Notes: generated by a model from the letters alone, not told the origin. A stretch of DNA of 42,883 nucleotides from Anaeromicropila populeti (GCF_900112775.1 NZ_FOYZ01000008.1:1-42883); one strand, 5' to 3'; shown: positions 14,625 to 24,134, counted from the stretch's first letter. Numbers and translations are program-made.

Positions 14625-15845
14625 ATGAAGGAAAAAGTAATACTTGCTTATTCAGGCGGATTAGATACCACTGCTATTATACCTTGGTTAAAGGAAAATT
14701 TTGATTATGAAGTTATTTGTTGCTGTATAGACTGCGGACAAGGAGAAGAACTAGATGGTTTAGAGGAAAGGGCAATTTCCTGTGGCGCTGAAAAATTATA
14801 CATTGAAGATGTTATTGATGAATTTTGTGATGAATATGTGGTACCATGTGTACAAGGAAATTCTGTTTATGAAAATAAATATTTATTAGGAACTTCTATG
14901 GCTCGTCCTGTTATTGCCAAACGACTTGTTGAAGTAGCAAGAAAAGAAGGAGCTACTGCAATCTGTCATGGTGCTACTGGAAAGGGTAATGACCAAATTC
15001 GTTTTGAATTAGGAATTAAAGCACTTGCTCCAGATTTAAAAATCATTGCCGCATGGAGAAATGATGCCTGGACAATGAATTCTCGTGAAGATGAAATTGA
15101 ATATTGTAAGCAGCATGGCATTGATCTTCCTTTTTCAGCAGATACCAGTTACAGCCGTGACCGTAACCTTTGGCACATCAGTCATGAAGGTCTTGAACTA
15201 GAGGATCCAGCTTGTGAACCAAACTTTGAGCATCTTCTTGTATTAGGTACGACTCCTGAGAAGGCACCTGATGAAGGGGAATATGTTACCATGACTTTTG
15301 AAAAAGGAATTCCTGTCAGCGTAAATGGAACAAAAATGAAGGTTTCCGATATTATACGTACTTTAAATGAATTAGGTGGAAAGCATGGCATTGGTATCAT
15401 TGATATTGTGGAAAACCGTGTAGTTGGCATGAAATCTCGTGGTGTATATGAAACTCCTGGGGGAACTATTTTGATGGAAGCACACCAGCAATTAGAAGAA
15501 TTAATATTAGACCGTGACACTCTTACCATGAAAAAGAATATTGGCAACAAGCTTGCTGATATTGTATACGAAGGAAAATGGTTTACTCCACTTCGTGAAG
15601 CAGTGCAGGCTTTTATTGAAAGCACTCAAACATATGTAACAGGTGAAGTAAAATTCAAGCTTTATAAAGGAAATATCATAAAAGCTGGTACCACATCTCC
15701 ATATTCTTTATATAACGAAAGCATTGCATCCTTTACAACAGGTGATTTATATGACCACCATGATGCAGAAGGATTTATCAACTTGTTTGGTCTTTCTTGT
15801 AAGGTACGTGCAATGAAGATGCAGGAAGTAGAAAAAAATCAATAA
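14625..15845 (+). CDS. argG: Argininosuccinate synthase
   Basis: 406 residues from ATG 14625, which has GGAGG ten bases upstream. An in-frame ATG at 14604 overlaps this ribosome site region and is rejected. The enzyme joins citrulline and aspartate using ATP. The pyrophosphatase loop is LAYSGGLDTTAIIPWL; GATGKGNDQIRFELG, RDRNLWHISHEGLELEDPA and SLYNESIASFTTGD are conserved family blocks. It is transcribed away from argCJBD; argH is not in the window, so the pathway is split. Confidence 0.97.
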   Translation: MKEKVILAYSGGLDTTAIIPWLKENFDYEVICCCIDCGQGEELDGLEERAISCGAEKLYIEDVIDEFCDEYVVPCVQGNSVYENKYLLGTSMARPVIAKRLVEVARKEGATAICHGATGKGNDQIRFELGIKALAPDLKIIAAWRNDAWTMNSREDEIEYCKQHGIDLPFSADTSYSRDRNLWHISHEGLELEDPACEPNFEHLLVLGTTPEKAPDEGEYVTMTFEKGIPVSVNGTKMKVSDIIRTLNELGGKHGIGIIDIVENRVVGMKSRGVYETPGGTILMEAHQQLEELILDRDTLTMKKNIGNKLADIVYEGKWFTPLREAVQAFIESTQTYVTGEVKFKLYKGNIIKAGTTSPYSLYNESIASFTTGDLYDHHDAEGFINLFGLSCKVRAMKMQEVEKNQ

Positions 15846-15860
15846 TGATATCATTTTTTT

Positions 15861-15905
15861 GAAACAGGGCTGCCCTACTACATAATAAGTGGGCAGCCCT
15901 GTTTC
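15861..15905 (+). terminator. Terminator-like hairpin after argG
   Basis: A perfect 15-bp stem (GAAACAGGGCTGCCC, 15861-15875, and its complement, 15891-15905) with a 15-base loop, 15 bases after the argG stop. The T run lies before the stem on the plus strand; after it there is only TATCATA, so the U tract is poor. Confidence 0.7.
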
Positions 15906-15942
15906 TATCATACCACTTTTTCCGACATAATGCGCAAGCCAA

Positions 15943-15995
15943 TTGATAAACTACATCATATATAGTAAAATGTAATTACAAACCTATATTTTACT
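15943..15995 (+). promoter_or_regulatory. Esterase promoter with inverted repeats
   Basis: TTGATA (15943-15948), 17-base spacer, TAAAAT (15966-15971). Two inverted repeats overlap it: AGTAAAAT at 15964-15971 with ATTTTACT at 15988-15995, and ACTA-N9-TAGT between the hexamers, loosely like the ACTA-N8-TAGT element of the two giant enzyme genes. Confidence 0.55.
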
Positions 15996-16029
15996 GGTTT
16001 ACCAAATTATATGAAAGCGAGGTCTTTGT

Positions 16030-17370
16030 ATGAAAAAACGATTTATTACCATGTTACTATTCTCTTTCCTTTTCCTCTCCAGCTTCCTTATTAATTCACC
16101 TGCTAAATTATCTGCCCAAAGTACCAACGAAATTAATAATGTAGTCAAGCTTTCCTGGGACAGTGGTTTTGTAGGAGAACTACAAGTTACCAATACTGGA
16201 ACGGAACCAATTGAAGAATGGAAACTTCAATTTGACTTTTCAGGAGAAATCACTGGTCTCTGGTGTGGATCTATTACTTCCCACGAAGATAACCATTATG
16301 TTGTCTCTTGTATGGACTGGAATAATGTTATTAATCCAGGGGAAACGGTTACTGTTGGTTTTGTTACTAGCACAACAGATAACTCTGACGGAATAACTAA
16401 CATCTCTTTAACGGACATTATTGACGAACTGAATCAGCAAGATTTGGAATGGCAGAATTATTCAAATTATTTAGATTATCAGGCTTATCAAAAATCCTTT
16501 GCAGACTTTTTTATTACCTTTTACAGTAAATTTGAATCGGCTAACCCACACCGGATTGGGTATCAGTTAATTGAAAAAAATCCTGTTTCAAAATTTACAA
16601 GTTCAACCTATCAAAATGTTACGATTCCAACAAGTGACGGACTTTCCTTAAAAGGACTTTTCTTTCCAGTAGAAAATCCAAAGGGCACACTGGTTGTAGC
16701 TCATGGTCGTGCTACCAATATGCACTGGACAATTCAGAATGTACAGTTTTTAATTGATAACGGATATCAGGTATTACTTTATAACGCAAGGTTCTGGAAT
16801 TATTATAACACTCCAGAAGCATATGCACCTGCAAGCTATGGCTGCGATATTAAAGATGTGAAAAGTGCCGCAGATTATTTAAAAACAAGAACAGATGTTG
16901 ATGCATCTAAAATCGGAGTCTATGGCTTTTCAGCTGGGGCCAATAAGGCAATTGTTGCCGGAGGCCTGTATGATGAATTTAAAGTACTTGTGGTAGATGG
17001 TGCTTCTTGCTTCCCATTCTTTACTGAAAATGATGGTGTATACAGCAGTATGCTTCCACCAAACTGGTTTGATGTAAGAGATAGTATCATCGATCTTTTT
17101 ACCCAGAAATATAACATAACGGAAGATGAAATGAAACAATACGATTATGACATCAGAATGGATAGTCTGACAAAGCCAGTTATTCTGCTTCAGGGTATGA
17201 ATGATCCTTATGTTTCTTTAGCAGAAACACAAAAATTTTATAATATGGCTGATGGGCCAAAGGAAATGTATACTTTTGAAAATGCTGCTCACTGTGATGC
17301 CGTATTTACAGCTGACAAGGATGCATATGAAACCGCAGTAATCAGCTTCTTAGATAATTATTTACAGTAA
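16030..17370 (+). CDS. Secreted CBM2-like / alpha-beta-hydrolase esterase
   Basis: 446 residues. A signal peptide (MKKRFITMLLFSFLFLSSFL, cleavage near residue 30) is followed by a CBM2-like domain (about 35-130): VKLSWDSGFVGELQVTNTG, EEWKLQFDF, CMDWNNVINPGETVTVGF. Residues about 195-446 form an alpha/beta hydrolase: GTLVVAHGRATNMHW, nucleophile Ser in GVYGFSAGANKA (about 301), acid Asp in LQGMNDPYVS (about 392) and His in ENAAHCDAVF (about 421). A polysaccharide-directed esterase (acetyl- or feruloyl-type) is likely; the exact substrate cannot be read. Ribosome site AGCGAGG. It stands alone between its own promoter and a bidirectional terminator. CBM2 normally binds cellulose or xylan. Confidence 0.82.
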   Translation: MKKRFITMLLFSFLFLSSFLINSPAKLSAQSTNEINNVVKLSWDSGFVGELQVTNTGTEPIEEWKLQFDFSGEITGLWCGSITSHEDNHYVVSCMDWNNVINPGETVTVGFVTSTTDNSDGITNISLTDIIDELNQQDLEWQNYSNYLDYQAYQKSFADFFITFYSKFESANPHRIGYQLIEKNPVSKFTSSTYQNVTIPTSDGLSLKGLFFPVENPKGTLVVAHGRATNMHWTIQNVQFLIDNGYQVLLYNARFWNYYNTPEAYAPASYGCDIKDVKSAADYLKTRTDVDASKIGVYGFSAGANKAIVAGGLYDEFKVLVVDGASCFPFFTENDGVYSSMLPPNWFDVRDSIIDLFTQKYNITEDEMKQYDYDIRMDSLTKPVILLQGMNDPYVSLAETQKFYNMADGPKEMYTFENAAHCDAVFTADKDAYETAVISFLDNYLQ

Positions 17371-17393
17371 TTGGAATTTAAAAATAAACAGTA

Positions 17394-17423
17394 AAAAGCA
17401 CCTACGGGACTTTAGGTGCTTTT
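17394..17423. terminator. Bidirectional terminator
   Basis: AAAAGCACCTA (17394-17404) pairs with TAGGTGCTTTT (17413-17423) across an 8-base loop. T runs follow on both strands, so it serves the esterase (plus) and the solute-binding-protein gene (minus). The rest of 17424-17580 is AT-rich with no gene. Confidence 0.88.
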
Positions 17424-17580
17424 ATTGGGAGAGTTTATATATATCAATAAATTCTTGTAAACATATTAAGTTGTTTCTTGAAAACTTATGAACTTATTAT
17501 ATAAAAGTATGAAATAATTTTCAATAATTATCCAGTAAAAATGTAATTATATAGATTTTAACTATAATTTGTTGGATAAC

Positions 17581-19230
17581 CTATTTTTGACAAATCCTCA
17601 GTACTTCGGATGTAAGATACTGTTCATACTTGATTACATCAATTTCTTTGTTAAAAATAGTCTCATATTTAAACCACATTTCCTCAAACCGATCTGGTTC
17701 TGTCATAATAAGTTTGGGCAGCCACGCTCTGTGCAGCTTCTCTATTTGATTTTCTGTCTGGCTGCCCCACGAGTTTGTGCTAAAAATTAAAATGTTTCGG
17801 GAGAGTGGAAACCATTTTGTATTCTCCTCTGCTGGCTTATTAAGAAAGGACAGCCAGGTTGTATAATCGTATTTGGATAAAAAGGACTTATCGTATTCTG
17901 AAAGGTCATGGTTAAATTCCCTAGTTTGTTCCTTGGGTTCTACGTAGTTAATTCCATCTGGCAGCTTACCATCATAGTGGGGAAAGTGTAGATAGGTACA
18001 ATAATTTCCTGCCAGCCACTCCTCACTGCTCATATTTTCTCTTTGCCTGGAATCCCGGTAAAACCGACCATCCTTTTCAATGTGATAATCTACGTTTTCT
18101 TCCCCCCAGAATCGTAAAGTCATAATATCAGGCTCCAGCAAATCATTAATAAACTGCAAAGCCCCTCTAACATCCTGACAATTCACGGAAATCCCAATGG
18201 CATTTGACAAATTAATGTTCTCCTTACTGTAATAATGTGGTTCTTCTTCGGCATCAATAGTCAGTGCTAGTGGTACATACGTTCTTTCATCTTTCCAGTT
18301 TTTGTACAATTCGTCCTGCGCCTGTTTAAATTGAAAGGAATCTTCAAACATCCCCAGTACGCAGCCACTCTGGATATTATCTAAATACTCCTGCCTGGAA
18401 GATACAAATGTTTCAGCAAATATAAGACCTTTGTGATATGTCTCATTTAATTTTCTATAATAGTACTTAGCTTCTGAAATAAAATCGTATAGATGCGCCT
18501 GCTTTGTCAATGGATCAACGATAGCACATCCATCATTGGGGTATCCCGCCAGCAGCTGAGGTGGATTATCCAAATTAAAATCACTTTCTGAATCACATAA
18601 GATTTGAAATCCAATTGTTCTTTTTCCTTCTATCACAGGATTGGCTTTTTGATATTCTTCTATTATTTTAAAATATTGATCTAACGTCTTAATCCTCGGG
18701 TATCCTGCCCACTCTAATACAGCCTTTTGAATCCAAAATGCCTGCCCCCTGTATTCTCTCTCTGTAATTTCACTACAGTTAGACCTGAACTGGGGAATAA
18801 AATAGATGTGTCCATCTTCCATTCGCAGCTTGTCCCATTCTTCTTCTGTTAAAAACGACATTATATTAGGATAGTCCTCTAGATAGGTTTCTATTGGTAC
18901 AAATGCTTCGGCGTCAAGAAATACCGACAGATAATCTCCTCCATCCAGAAAATCCGGGTAGTCTTTCTCAGCGATCATCCTGCGGATTCTGTCCTTTGCC
19001 TCATCACCAGATGCGAATTCCATCTCCACCTTGGCACCAGTGTACTCCGCAATTCTTTCCTGCACCCTGTTGGAATCAGATAGTTGTTCTTCATAAGCAG
19101 CAAAAAATGCGGTATATATCTTTTGATCTTCTGCCCCACGTTTTTTTAATTCTCGATGTCCCCAAAAAATAATAGCCAGAACGGAACACACAATCATTAA
19201 TATACCAGCCCGTTTTGTGTATCTCTTCAT
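17581..19230 (-). CDS. Membrane-anchored extracellular solute-binding protein (sugar type)
   Basis: 549 residues. One N-terminal helix (GILMIVCSVLAIIFWG) has no lipobox Cys in the right context, so the protein is probably anchored by an uncleaved helix instead of lipid. The body resembles family-1 solute-binding proteins of the LplA type: RIAEYTGAKVEMEF, YPDFLDGGDYLSVFL, EWAGYPRIKTLDQYFKI and INLSNAIGISVNC are typical positions. It lies 16 bases after the yesN-like gene, and no ABC permease genes follow; a terminator does. So a sensing role, presenting ligand to the YesM-type kinase, is more likely than import by a local transporter. The ribosome site is weak (AAGGTG). Confidence 0.8.
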   Translation of the reverse strand: MKRYTKRAGILMIVCSVLAIIFWGHRELKKRGAEDQKIYTAFFAAYEEQLSDSNRVQERIAEYTGAKVEMEFASGDEAKDRIRRMIAEKDYPDFLDGGDYLSVFLDAEAFVPIETYLEDYPNIMSFLTEEEWDKLRMEDGHIYFIPQFRSNCSEITEREYRGQAFWIQKAVLEWAGYPRIKTLDQYFKIIEEYQKANPVIEGKRTIGFQILCDSESDFNLDNPPQLLAGYPNDGCAIVDPLTKQAHLYDFISEAKYYYRKLNETYHKGLIFAETFVSSRQEYLDNIQSGCVLGMFEDSFQFKQAQDELYKNWKDERTYVPLALTIDAEEEPHYYSKENINLSNAIGISVNCQDVRGALQFINDLLEPDIMTLRFWGEENVDYHIEKDGRFYRDSRQRENMSSEEWLAGNYCTYLHFPHYDGKLPDGINYVEPKEQTREFNHDLSEYDKSFLSKYDYTTWLSFLNKPAEENTKWFPLSRNILIFSTNSWGSQTENQIEKLHRAWLPKLIMTEPDRFEEMWFKYETIFNKEIDVIKYEQYLTSEVLRICQK

Positions 19231-19246
19231 AATGCACCTTCATAAT

Positions 19247-20464
19247 TTAATTTTTTTCCCGATACATCATCCTATACTTATTTGGTGTCATCCCCATCTC
19301 TTGTGTAAATTTATTAATAAAATGATCTACATTGTTATATCCCACCATTTCAGCAATACGATACACTTTCTCGTTATTAGAAATTAACAGCTCTGTTGCT
19401 TTTTGAATTCGTATGGAATTTAGATAATCTTTGAAATAAACACCATACTTTTTCTTAAATACCTGGCCTAAATAAGCACTGTTCATAAAGTATTTTTCAC
19501 TTAGCTCCTTTAAACTTAAGTTTCCTTGATAATTCTGATGGATTTCCTCTTCAATTCTAGTCAGAAGCTCACCATCCGTTTCCTTGCAGTCATTTGCCTT
19601 TTGCTCAAATGCCGACTCATAAGATAAATGCAATTCTTGAATCGTATTAACCTTCTGTCCAATATAATACATAACATGAAAACTAAATACGTCCTTTACC
19701 AGTTCCTTTACTTTTTCAATAAATTCCTTTTCGTCTTCGCATCCTTCTTTTTCCAGCAGTTTATTTGATACTAGAATCCCTAGTTCATATACATTATTCT
19801 GCTTAAAGTTACAAATAACATTACCACGGAATCTTCCCATATTTTTAACAAGAGTCTGATATAATTCCCACCATACCTTTGTCTTTTCTTCTTTTGATAA
19901 AGCTGAAAACTTTGCATCGCTGCTGTCAATTTCTAAATGAATATAAGAAAATTCCGATTGCCCGGTAAAAATTCGATTTAAAACGCTGTTAATTTTTTCA
20001 TTATTTCTTCCTGATAGAGATGCCAATAAGTAATGCTCCACCACTATTTTATCTGTATAGTGTTTCACCTGCTCCGCTTTCTTCTGTTTCTCCAAATCCT
20101 CCTTTATTGACTTTAGAGTCTGTATCAGTTCATCTGGTTCAATCGGCTTTAATAAATAATGTTCTACCTGAAGTTTCATAGCTTCCTTTGCATACGTAAA
20201 CTCACTGTATCCACTTACAATTACGAACTTACTTTTGCATTTGGTATTTTCCCGCATATAGGTGATAAACTCCAAACCATCCATTTTAGGCATTTTAATG
20301 TCAACCAATACTACGTCAAACTGCTTTTTCTTCATAACTTCAATTGCCTCAAGACCATTTTGTGCCTCTCCACCTATTTCATATCCATTTTCTTCCCAAT
20401 CAATGAGTACCTTTAAACCTTGACGAACATATGGTTCATCATCCACAATTAGTACTTGCAGCAT
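19247..20464 (-). CDS. YesN-like response regulator with AraC DNA-binding domain
   Basis: 405 residues. N-terminal receiver: LQVLIVDDEPYVRQGL, phosphoacceptor Asp about 55 in VVLVDIKMPKMDG, and Lys in YLLKPIEPDEL. A middle region of about 160 residues links to a C-terminal AraC double helix-turn-helix: LSLKELSEKYFMNSAYLGQ, FKKKYGVYFKDYLNSIRI and RIAEMVGYNNVDHFINKF. Members usually activate carbohydrate-use genes. The ribosome site GGGAGG lies inside the end of the kinase gene; the stop-to-start gap is three bases. Probable targets are nearby wall-degradation genes, but nothing in the sequence proves it. Confidence 0.92.
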   Translation of the reverse strand: MLQVLIVDDEPYVRQGLKVLIDWEENGYEIGGEAQNGLEAIEVMKKKQFDVVLVDIKMPKMDGLEFITYMRENTKCKSKFVIVSGYSEFTYAKEAMKLQVEHYLLKPIEPDELIQTLKSIKEDLEKQKKAEQVKHYTDKIVVEHYLLASLSGRNNEKINSVLNRIFTGQSEFSYIHLEIDSSDAKFSALSKEEKTKVWWELYQTLVKNMGRFRGNVICNFKQNNVYELGILVSNKLLEKEGCEDEKEFIEKVKELVKDVFSFHVMYYIGQKVNTIQELHLSYESAFEQKANDCKETDGELLTRIEEEIHQNYQGNLSLKELSEKYFMNSAYLGQVFKKKYGVYFKDYLNSIRIQKATELLISNNEKVYRIAEMVGYNNVDHFINKFTQEMGMTPNKYRMMYREKN

Positions 20465-20467
20465 CTT

Positions 20468-22258
20468 TTAATCCTCCCCGTTTAAATTGAGTCCCCCGAT
20501 TAGCTTCATAATAATTTTTGTTCCCACATCAACTTCACTCTCGATATCAAAGCTTAAATCATGACCAAAGTAATTTTTAAGGCGAATATATGCATTTAGA
20601 ACTCCTGTACTCTTTGAATCATATAACATAGTAATATTCGCATTTTTCAGTCTTTGCTTCAAATCAATAATCTGCTGTTGATTCATTCCACATCCCGTAT
20701 CTTCAATTTCAATTACAACATCCTTGTCGTGTGGATATATGTTAACAAATATTTTTCCATTTTCAGTGCTTCCTTCAATTCCGTGCACACACGCATTTTC
20801 AACGAACGAAACGATTGAAAGCTTTGGAATTCTTACTTGTTTGCATATCGGATTTAAAAAAATCAGGTAATTTATTTTTTCTGCAAAACGATATTTTTGA
20901 ATTTTCAAATATTTTGTTACAAAATCGACTTCTTCTGAAAAGGTAATATTATCTTCATTCCATTTTGACATCTGCCTTAACAGACTGGATAAATTTCGGA
21001 CAATCTCTGCCGTTTCACGTTCACCTTTAATCAGTGATCTCATACATATACACTGCAAGGTATTATACATGAAATGGGGATTAATCTGACTGTTCAGCGC
21101 ATTCAGCTCTGCCTGCTTTTTAGATACTTCAAGAAGACGCTTTTCATTTGTCTGGGCAATGGTTGTCTCTATCAGATTTTTCACCTTTGTCACCATGGCA
21201 TTATAATGCTCCATCAGATGACCAATTTCATCCTTCCCAATATTCCCAATAATAATATTAAATTCCTCATTTTCCAGCTGTGTAAAATGTTCCTCCAGTA
21301 CGCTTACCCTTTTTAATAGGGAGCGTTCTACCGCAATCAACAAAAGAAACGGTAATAAAATATTTATAATAACAATGATAATAATAATATCTTTGGTACA
21401 CATGATAGTATTCCATAAGGAAATTTTGGGCTGCCTAACACAAATGGTCCAAATTTTATCTAATACTTCAACATCTCTTTTCATTACTCTGTCATTTTTA
21501 GTAATAAACTTCACATTTGAAAAGGATTCTTCTGAAAAAAGCTTCTTATTTGTACTAAATAAAAGTTCTCCCTCACTGTACACAACTATCTCGCCATGCC
21601 TGCTCTGCTTATCAATTAAATTATAAAACTTTTCGAAATTAATATCAATGACAACATATATTTCATACTGGCATCCAAAGTTATCCATTTTCTGAATCAT
21701 TCTTAATTTATCAATTGCAGTATAATCATGATTATTACTTTCGTTTGTATAATAAAGCAGAAGATTGCCTCCCTGGTTCCGTATAACTGGAAACCATTCT
21801 TCGTCCTTCGCATCTTCTAGTGGACGACAAAAATCTCCTCTTATAATAGATGGGTTTTCATCATATACTTGAATATCCTCTACTACTTGTATTGATTTTA
21901 GATAACCAATGCAGCTCTCTTTTTGAAAAGAAAAAAAGTTATCATAATATTCTGTTTCGTTTGTATATTCTCTTGTTAAGAAATCGTATATTCCCTGATC
22001 ACTATACATATAATTAGATAAATCAACACAGTTCCTAAACATATTTACCAATTCTGATTTTAATGTCTCTACTGCATACTCAAGTTCTTTTGTCTGGCCT
22101 GCTTTTTCTCTATAATTAATATGTACCAAAAAACAGGTATCAATTAAAATCACTGGAATCAACATACAATAACAATAGAAACGAATAAACTTTTTACTAA
22201 GCTTGACATTGTTTGTTTTTCCTATTATTCTGTCTCTAAAAGAACTGATATTCCTCAT
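20468..22258 (-). CDS. YesM-like sensor histidine kinase
   Basis: 596 residues. Helix 1 at about 25-47 and helix 2 at about 295-318 flank an extracytoplasmic Cache-like sensor. HAMP follows (about 320-370), then a His_kinase domain (PF06580 type) with NALNSQINPHFMYNTLQ (phospho-His about 393) and an ATPase domain with IEDTGCGMNQQQ and STGVLNAYIRLKNYFG. The ribosome site is GAGGGG. It is the first gene of a three-gene unit with YesN and the anchored binding protein. Confidence 0.92.
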   Translation of the reverse strand: MRNISSFRDRIIGKTNNVKLSKKFIRFYCYCMLIPVILIDTCFLVHINYREKAGQTKELEYAVETLKSELVNMFRNCVDLSNYMYSDQGIYDFLTREYTNETEYYDNFFSFQKESCIGYLKSIQVVEDIQVYDENPSIIRGDFCRPLEDAKDEEWFPVIRNQGGNLLLYYTNESNNHDYTAIDKLRMIQKMDNFGCQYEIYVVIDINFEKFYNLIDKQSRHGEIVVYSEGELLFSTNKKLFSEESFSNVKFITKNDRVMKRDVEVLDKIWTICVRQPKISLWNTIMCTKDIIIIIVIINILLPFLLLIAVERSLLKRVSVLEEHFTQLENEEFNIIIGNIGKDEIGHLMEHYNAMVTKVKNLIETTIAQTNEKRLLEVSKKQAELNALNSQINPHFMYNTLQCICMRSLIKGERETAEIVRNLSSLLRQMSKWNEDNITFSEEVDFVTKYLKIQKYRFAEKINYLIFLNPICKQVRIPKLSIVSFVENACVHGIEGSTENGKIFVNIYPHDKDVVIEIEDTGCGMNQQQIIDLKQRLKNANITMLYDSKSTGVLNAYIRLKNYFGHDLSFDIESEVDVGTKIIMKLIGGLNLNGED

Positions 22259-22316
22259 GTCTGCCCCTCTTTATTCATTTGACAATATTAGATATGTTCA
22301 CAATAAACTACACCAA

Positions 22317-22345
22317 ATTATACATAATATAAATAATGGTGTCAA
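22317..22345 (-). promoter_or_regulatory. Consensus promoter of the yesM-yesN-SBP unit
   Basis: Minus strand TTGACA, 17-base spacer, TATAAT: both hexamers are perfect. The distance to the kinase start is about 58 bases. Such a strong basal promoter fits constitutive production of a sensor. Confidence 0.8.
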
Positions 22346-22430
22346 ATATCATAGTTCTTTGTCTGTATTTTGTTATAAAACAGCCATGATTAATGGGATA
22401 TAATTACTTTATTTGAATTTTAATAGTTTT

Positions 22431-23264
22431 CTAAAACTCAATCACTTTTCCCGTATTGTTTAATATAAATTTATCTTGAAATGCATTTTTCATCATTTCC
22501 GTACCTACTTCACCTGTACAATGAGAAACTGCAACTACTTGTATGTTCATGTCCTTAAAATCGTTAATTGTCTGATTGATTCTGGCTGCATCTGCATCGA
22601 TCAGGTGAGTCCCACCAATTACGGCATATATAGGCATATTCGTCCTTTTTTCTATTGTCTTTAAAATATTAACAATTCCTACATGGGAACATCCCGCGAT
22701 AACAACCAGACCTTTATCTGTTTTGATTCCCATTACCACTTCATCTAAAAATAAATCTGGAAAGAATACTTCCTCAGATTTAATATAAAATTTATCTTTT
22801 AAGGTTTCGTATTTGGTATGCTTTTCAAATTTATGAAAAAGCATGATATCCTCTGACAAACTAAAGATTTCTTCTTCAATTTTTAATCGGGATATATGCT
22901 GTTCCTCCAAATATTCTTCTCCAAATGAAGTCCCAACAAATTTATACTGATTTTCTCCTATTGTTTTGTATTTTAACTCAAAAAATTCAGCTCCAACTAT
23001 TAAATTAGAAATGGAAGGAACTGTTTCTGCCAGTTTCCGAAAGCCTCCACTGTGATCATAATGTCCATGACTTATCATTACATAGTCCACAGCGGCCAAA
23101 TCTTTATTTAATTTATCAGCATTCTGTATGAAAGCTCCTGTCTGGCCTGTATCAAATAAAATTTTCTTATCTCCAGCTTCGATATAAAGAGATAACCCAT
23201 GTTCACAAACCATCTCGTTATTCTCATCTGGTCTGTCCTCTATTAGAGTCGTAATTTTTATCAT
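22431..23264 (-). CDS. Metallo-beta-lactamase-fold hydrolase, MptE-like
   Basis: About 277 residues. LFDTGQTGAF, the metal-binding SHGHYDHSGG (about residue 68), GCSHVGIVNIL, GGTHLID and SHCTGEVGTEMM are the motif set of the COG1237 group, to which dihydropterin-phosphate-synthase-like enzymes of methanogens belong. The true reaction in clostridia is not established. ATG 23264 lies nine bases after GGGGG and is preferred over ATG 23270. Its start overlaps the DUF134 gene by about 41 bases. It is the last gene of the NifX/ATPase operon. Confidence 0.83.
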   Translation of the reverse strand: MIKITTLIEDRPDENNEMVCEHGLSLYIEAGDKKILFDTGQTGAFIQNADKLNKDLAAVDYVMISHGHYDHSGGFRKLAETVPSISNLIVGAEFFELKYKTIGENQYKFVGTSFGEEYLEEQHISRLKIEEEIFSLSEDIMLFHKFEKHTKYETLKDKFYIKSEEVFFPDLFLDEVVMGIKTDKGLVVIAGCSHVGIVNILKTIEKRTNMPIYAVIGGTHLIDADAARINQTINDFKDMNIQVVAVSHCTGEVGTEMMKNAFQDKFILNNTGKVIEF

Positions 23265-23703
23265 TTCCATTCCCCCTGCACCAACTTTTACAAAATTCTG
23301 CTTTCCTGCCGCACATCACTTCCTGTGAACCACAGGATGGACAACTTTTTTTATCCTGTTCATATTGAATCGGATAAATAGTTCCACATTCAATACATTT
23401 AAATTTACACTTGCTTGTTATATAATTCCCACCATTTATGTTGATTGCTTTTCCTTCGCTTAATGCAACCGCAACTTTTCTCCGAGCTTCATCAATAATA
23501 TTCTGAAAGGTCTGTCTGGATACCTGCATTCTTTCTGCACATTCTTCTTGATTCAATCCTTCAATGTCTTTCAGCCTCATAGCCTCTAACTCTTCCACTT
23601 TTAAAATAACTTCTTCTAGTTCACATTTTGCTTTTCCCAAAGGCACAAAATATGTGTCTTTGGGAAAAAACTCAACTCTTCTAAACTTAGTTGGTCTTGG
23701 CAT
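23224..23703 (-). CDS. DUF134-family DNA-binding protein with C-terminal zinc-ribbon-like Cys
   Basis: 159 residues. The start MPRPTKFRRVEFFP is the DUF134 signature, followed by LEEVILKVEELEAMRLKD and a sigma-70-region-4-like helix-turn-helix: GLNQEECAERMQVSRQTFQN. After residue 100 come CKFKCIECGTIYP and CPSCGSQ, a likely zinc or metal site, with further Cys in AEFCKSWCRG. A metal-sensing transcription regulator of this operon is the reasonable guess. The gene lies within a cluster that DUF134 genes often share with NifX-like and MinD-type ATPase genes. Ribosome site GGGAGG. Confidence 0.88.
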   Translation of the reverse strand: MPRPTKFRRVEFFPKDTYFVPLGKAKCELEEVILKVEELEAMRLKDIEGLNQEECAERMQVSRQTFQNIIDEARRKVAVALSEGKAININGGNYITSKCKFKCIECGTIYPIQYEQDKKSCPSCGSQEVMCGRKAEFCKSWCRGNGNDKNYDSNRGQTR

Positions 23704-23746
23704 TTCTTTCCTCCCTGCATAAATGCAAAGTTTCCAATGCGCTTAT

Positions 23747-24103
23747 TTACTCATTGCAATGTCCTTCGTGAGCATGCTCTGTGCAAACACTTCCGCTGGA
23801 TGTTAAAGTTCCCTTTGCATATTCTTTCATTACTTCATCGCATGGTCCCTGCACTCCAACAAATACTTCAATTCCGTTTTCTGTAAATAAATCCTGTGCT
23901 GTGGCTCCCATTCCTCCTGCGATAATCGCCTTCACTCCCAGCTCATGTAAAAATACCGGCAGATAGCCTGGTCTGTGTCCTGGATTAGGAACAAATTCTT
24001 TTCCCTCTACAATACCCTGATTCACTTCATAAACTGTAAATCCTTCACAATGTCCAAAATGTCCGCTTACTACTGTTCCTTCACTTGCTACTGCTATTTT
24101 CAT
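23747..24103 (-). CDS. NifX/NifB-C-terminal-like metallocluster protein (second copy)
   Basis: 118 residues of the PF02579 fold (dinitrogenase iron-molybdenum cofactor biosynthesis). It starts MKIAVASEGTVVSGHFGHCE, has FLHELGVKAIIAGGMGATAQ in the core and ends in a His/Cys-rich tail (VCTEHAHEGHCNE), a probable metal-binding end. No nitrogenase genes are present, so a general iron-sulfur or metal-carrier role is inferred. Ribosome site GGAGG. It shares the operon with a second family member at 25880. Confidence 0.9.
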   Translation of the reverse strand: MKIAVASEGTVVSGHFGHCEGFTVYEVNQGIVEGKEFVPNPGHRPGYLPVFLHELGVKAIIAGGMGATAQDLFTENGIEVFVGVQGPCDEVMKEYAKGTLTSSGSVCTEHAHEGHCNE

Positions 24104-24134
24104 AATTCAATCCTCCATTATTGTATGTTTCCTA

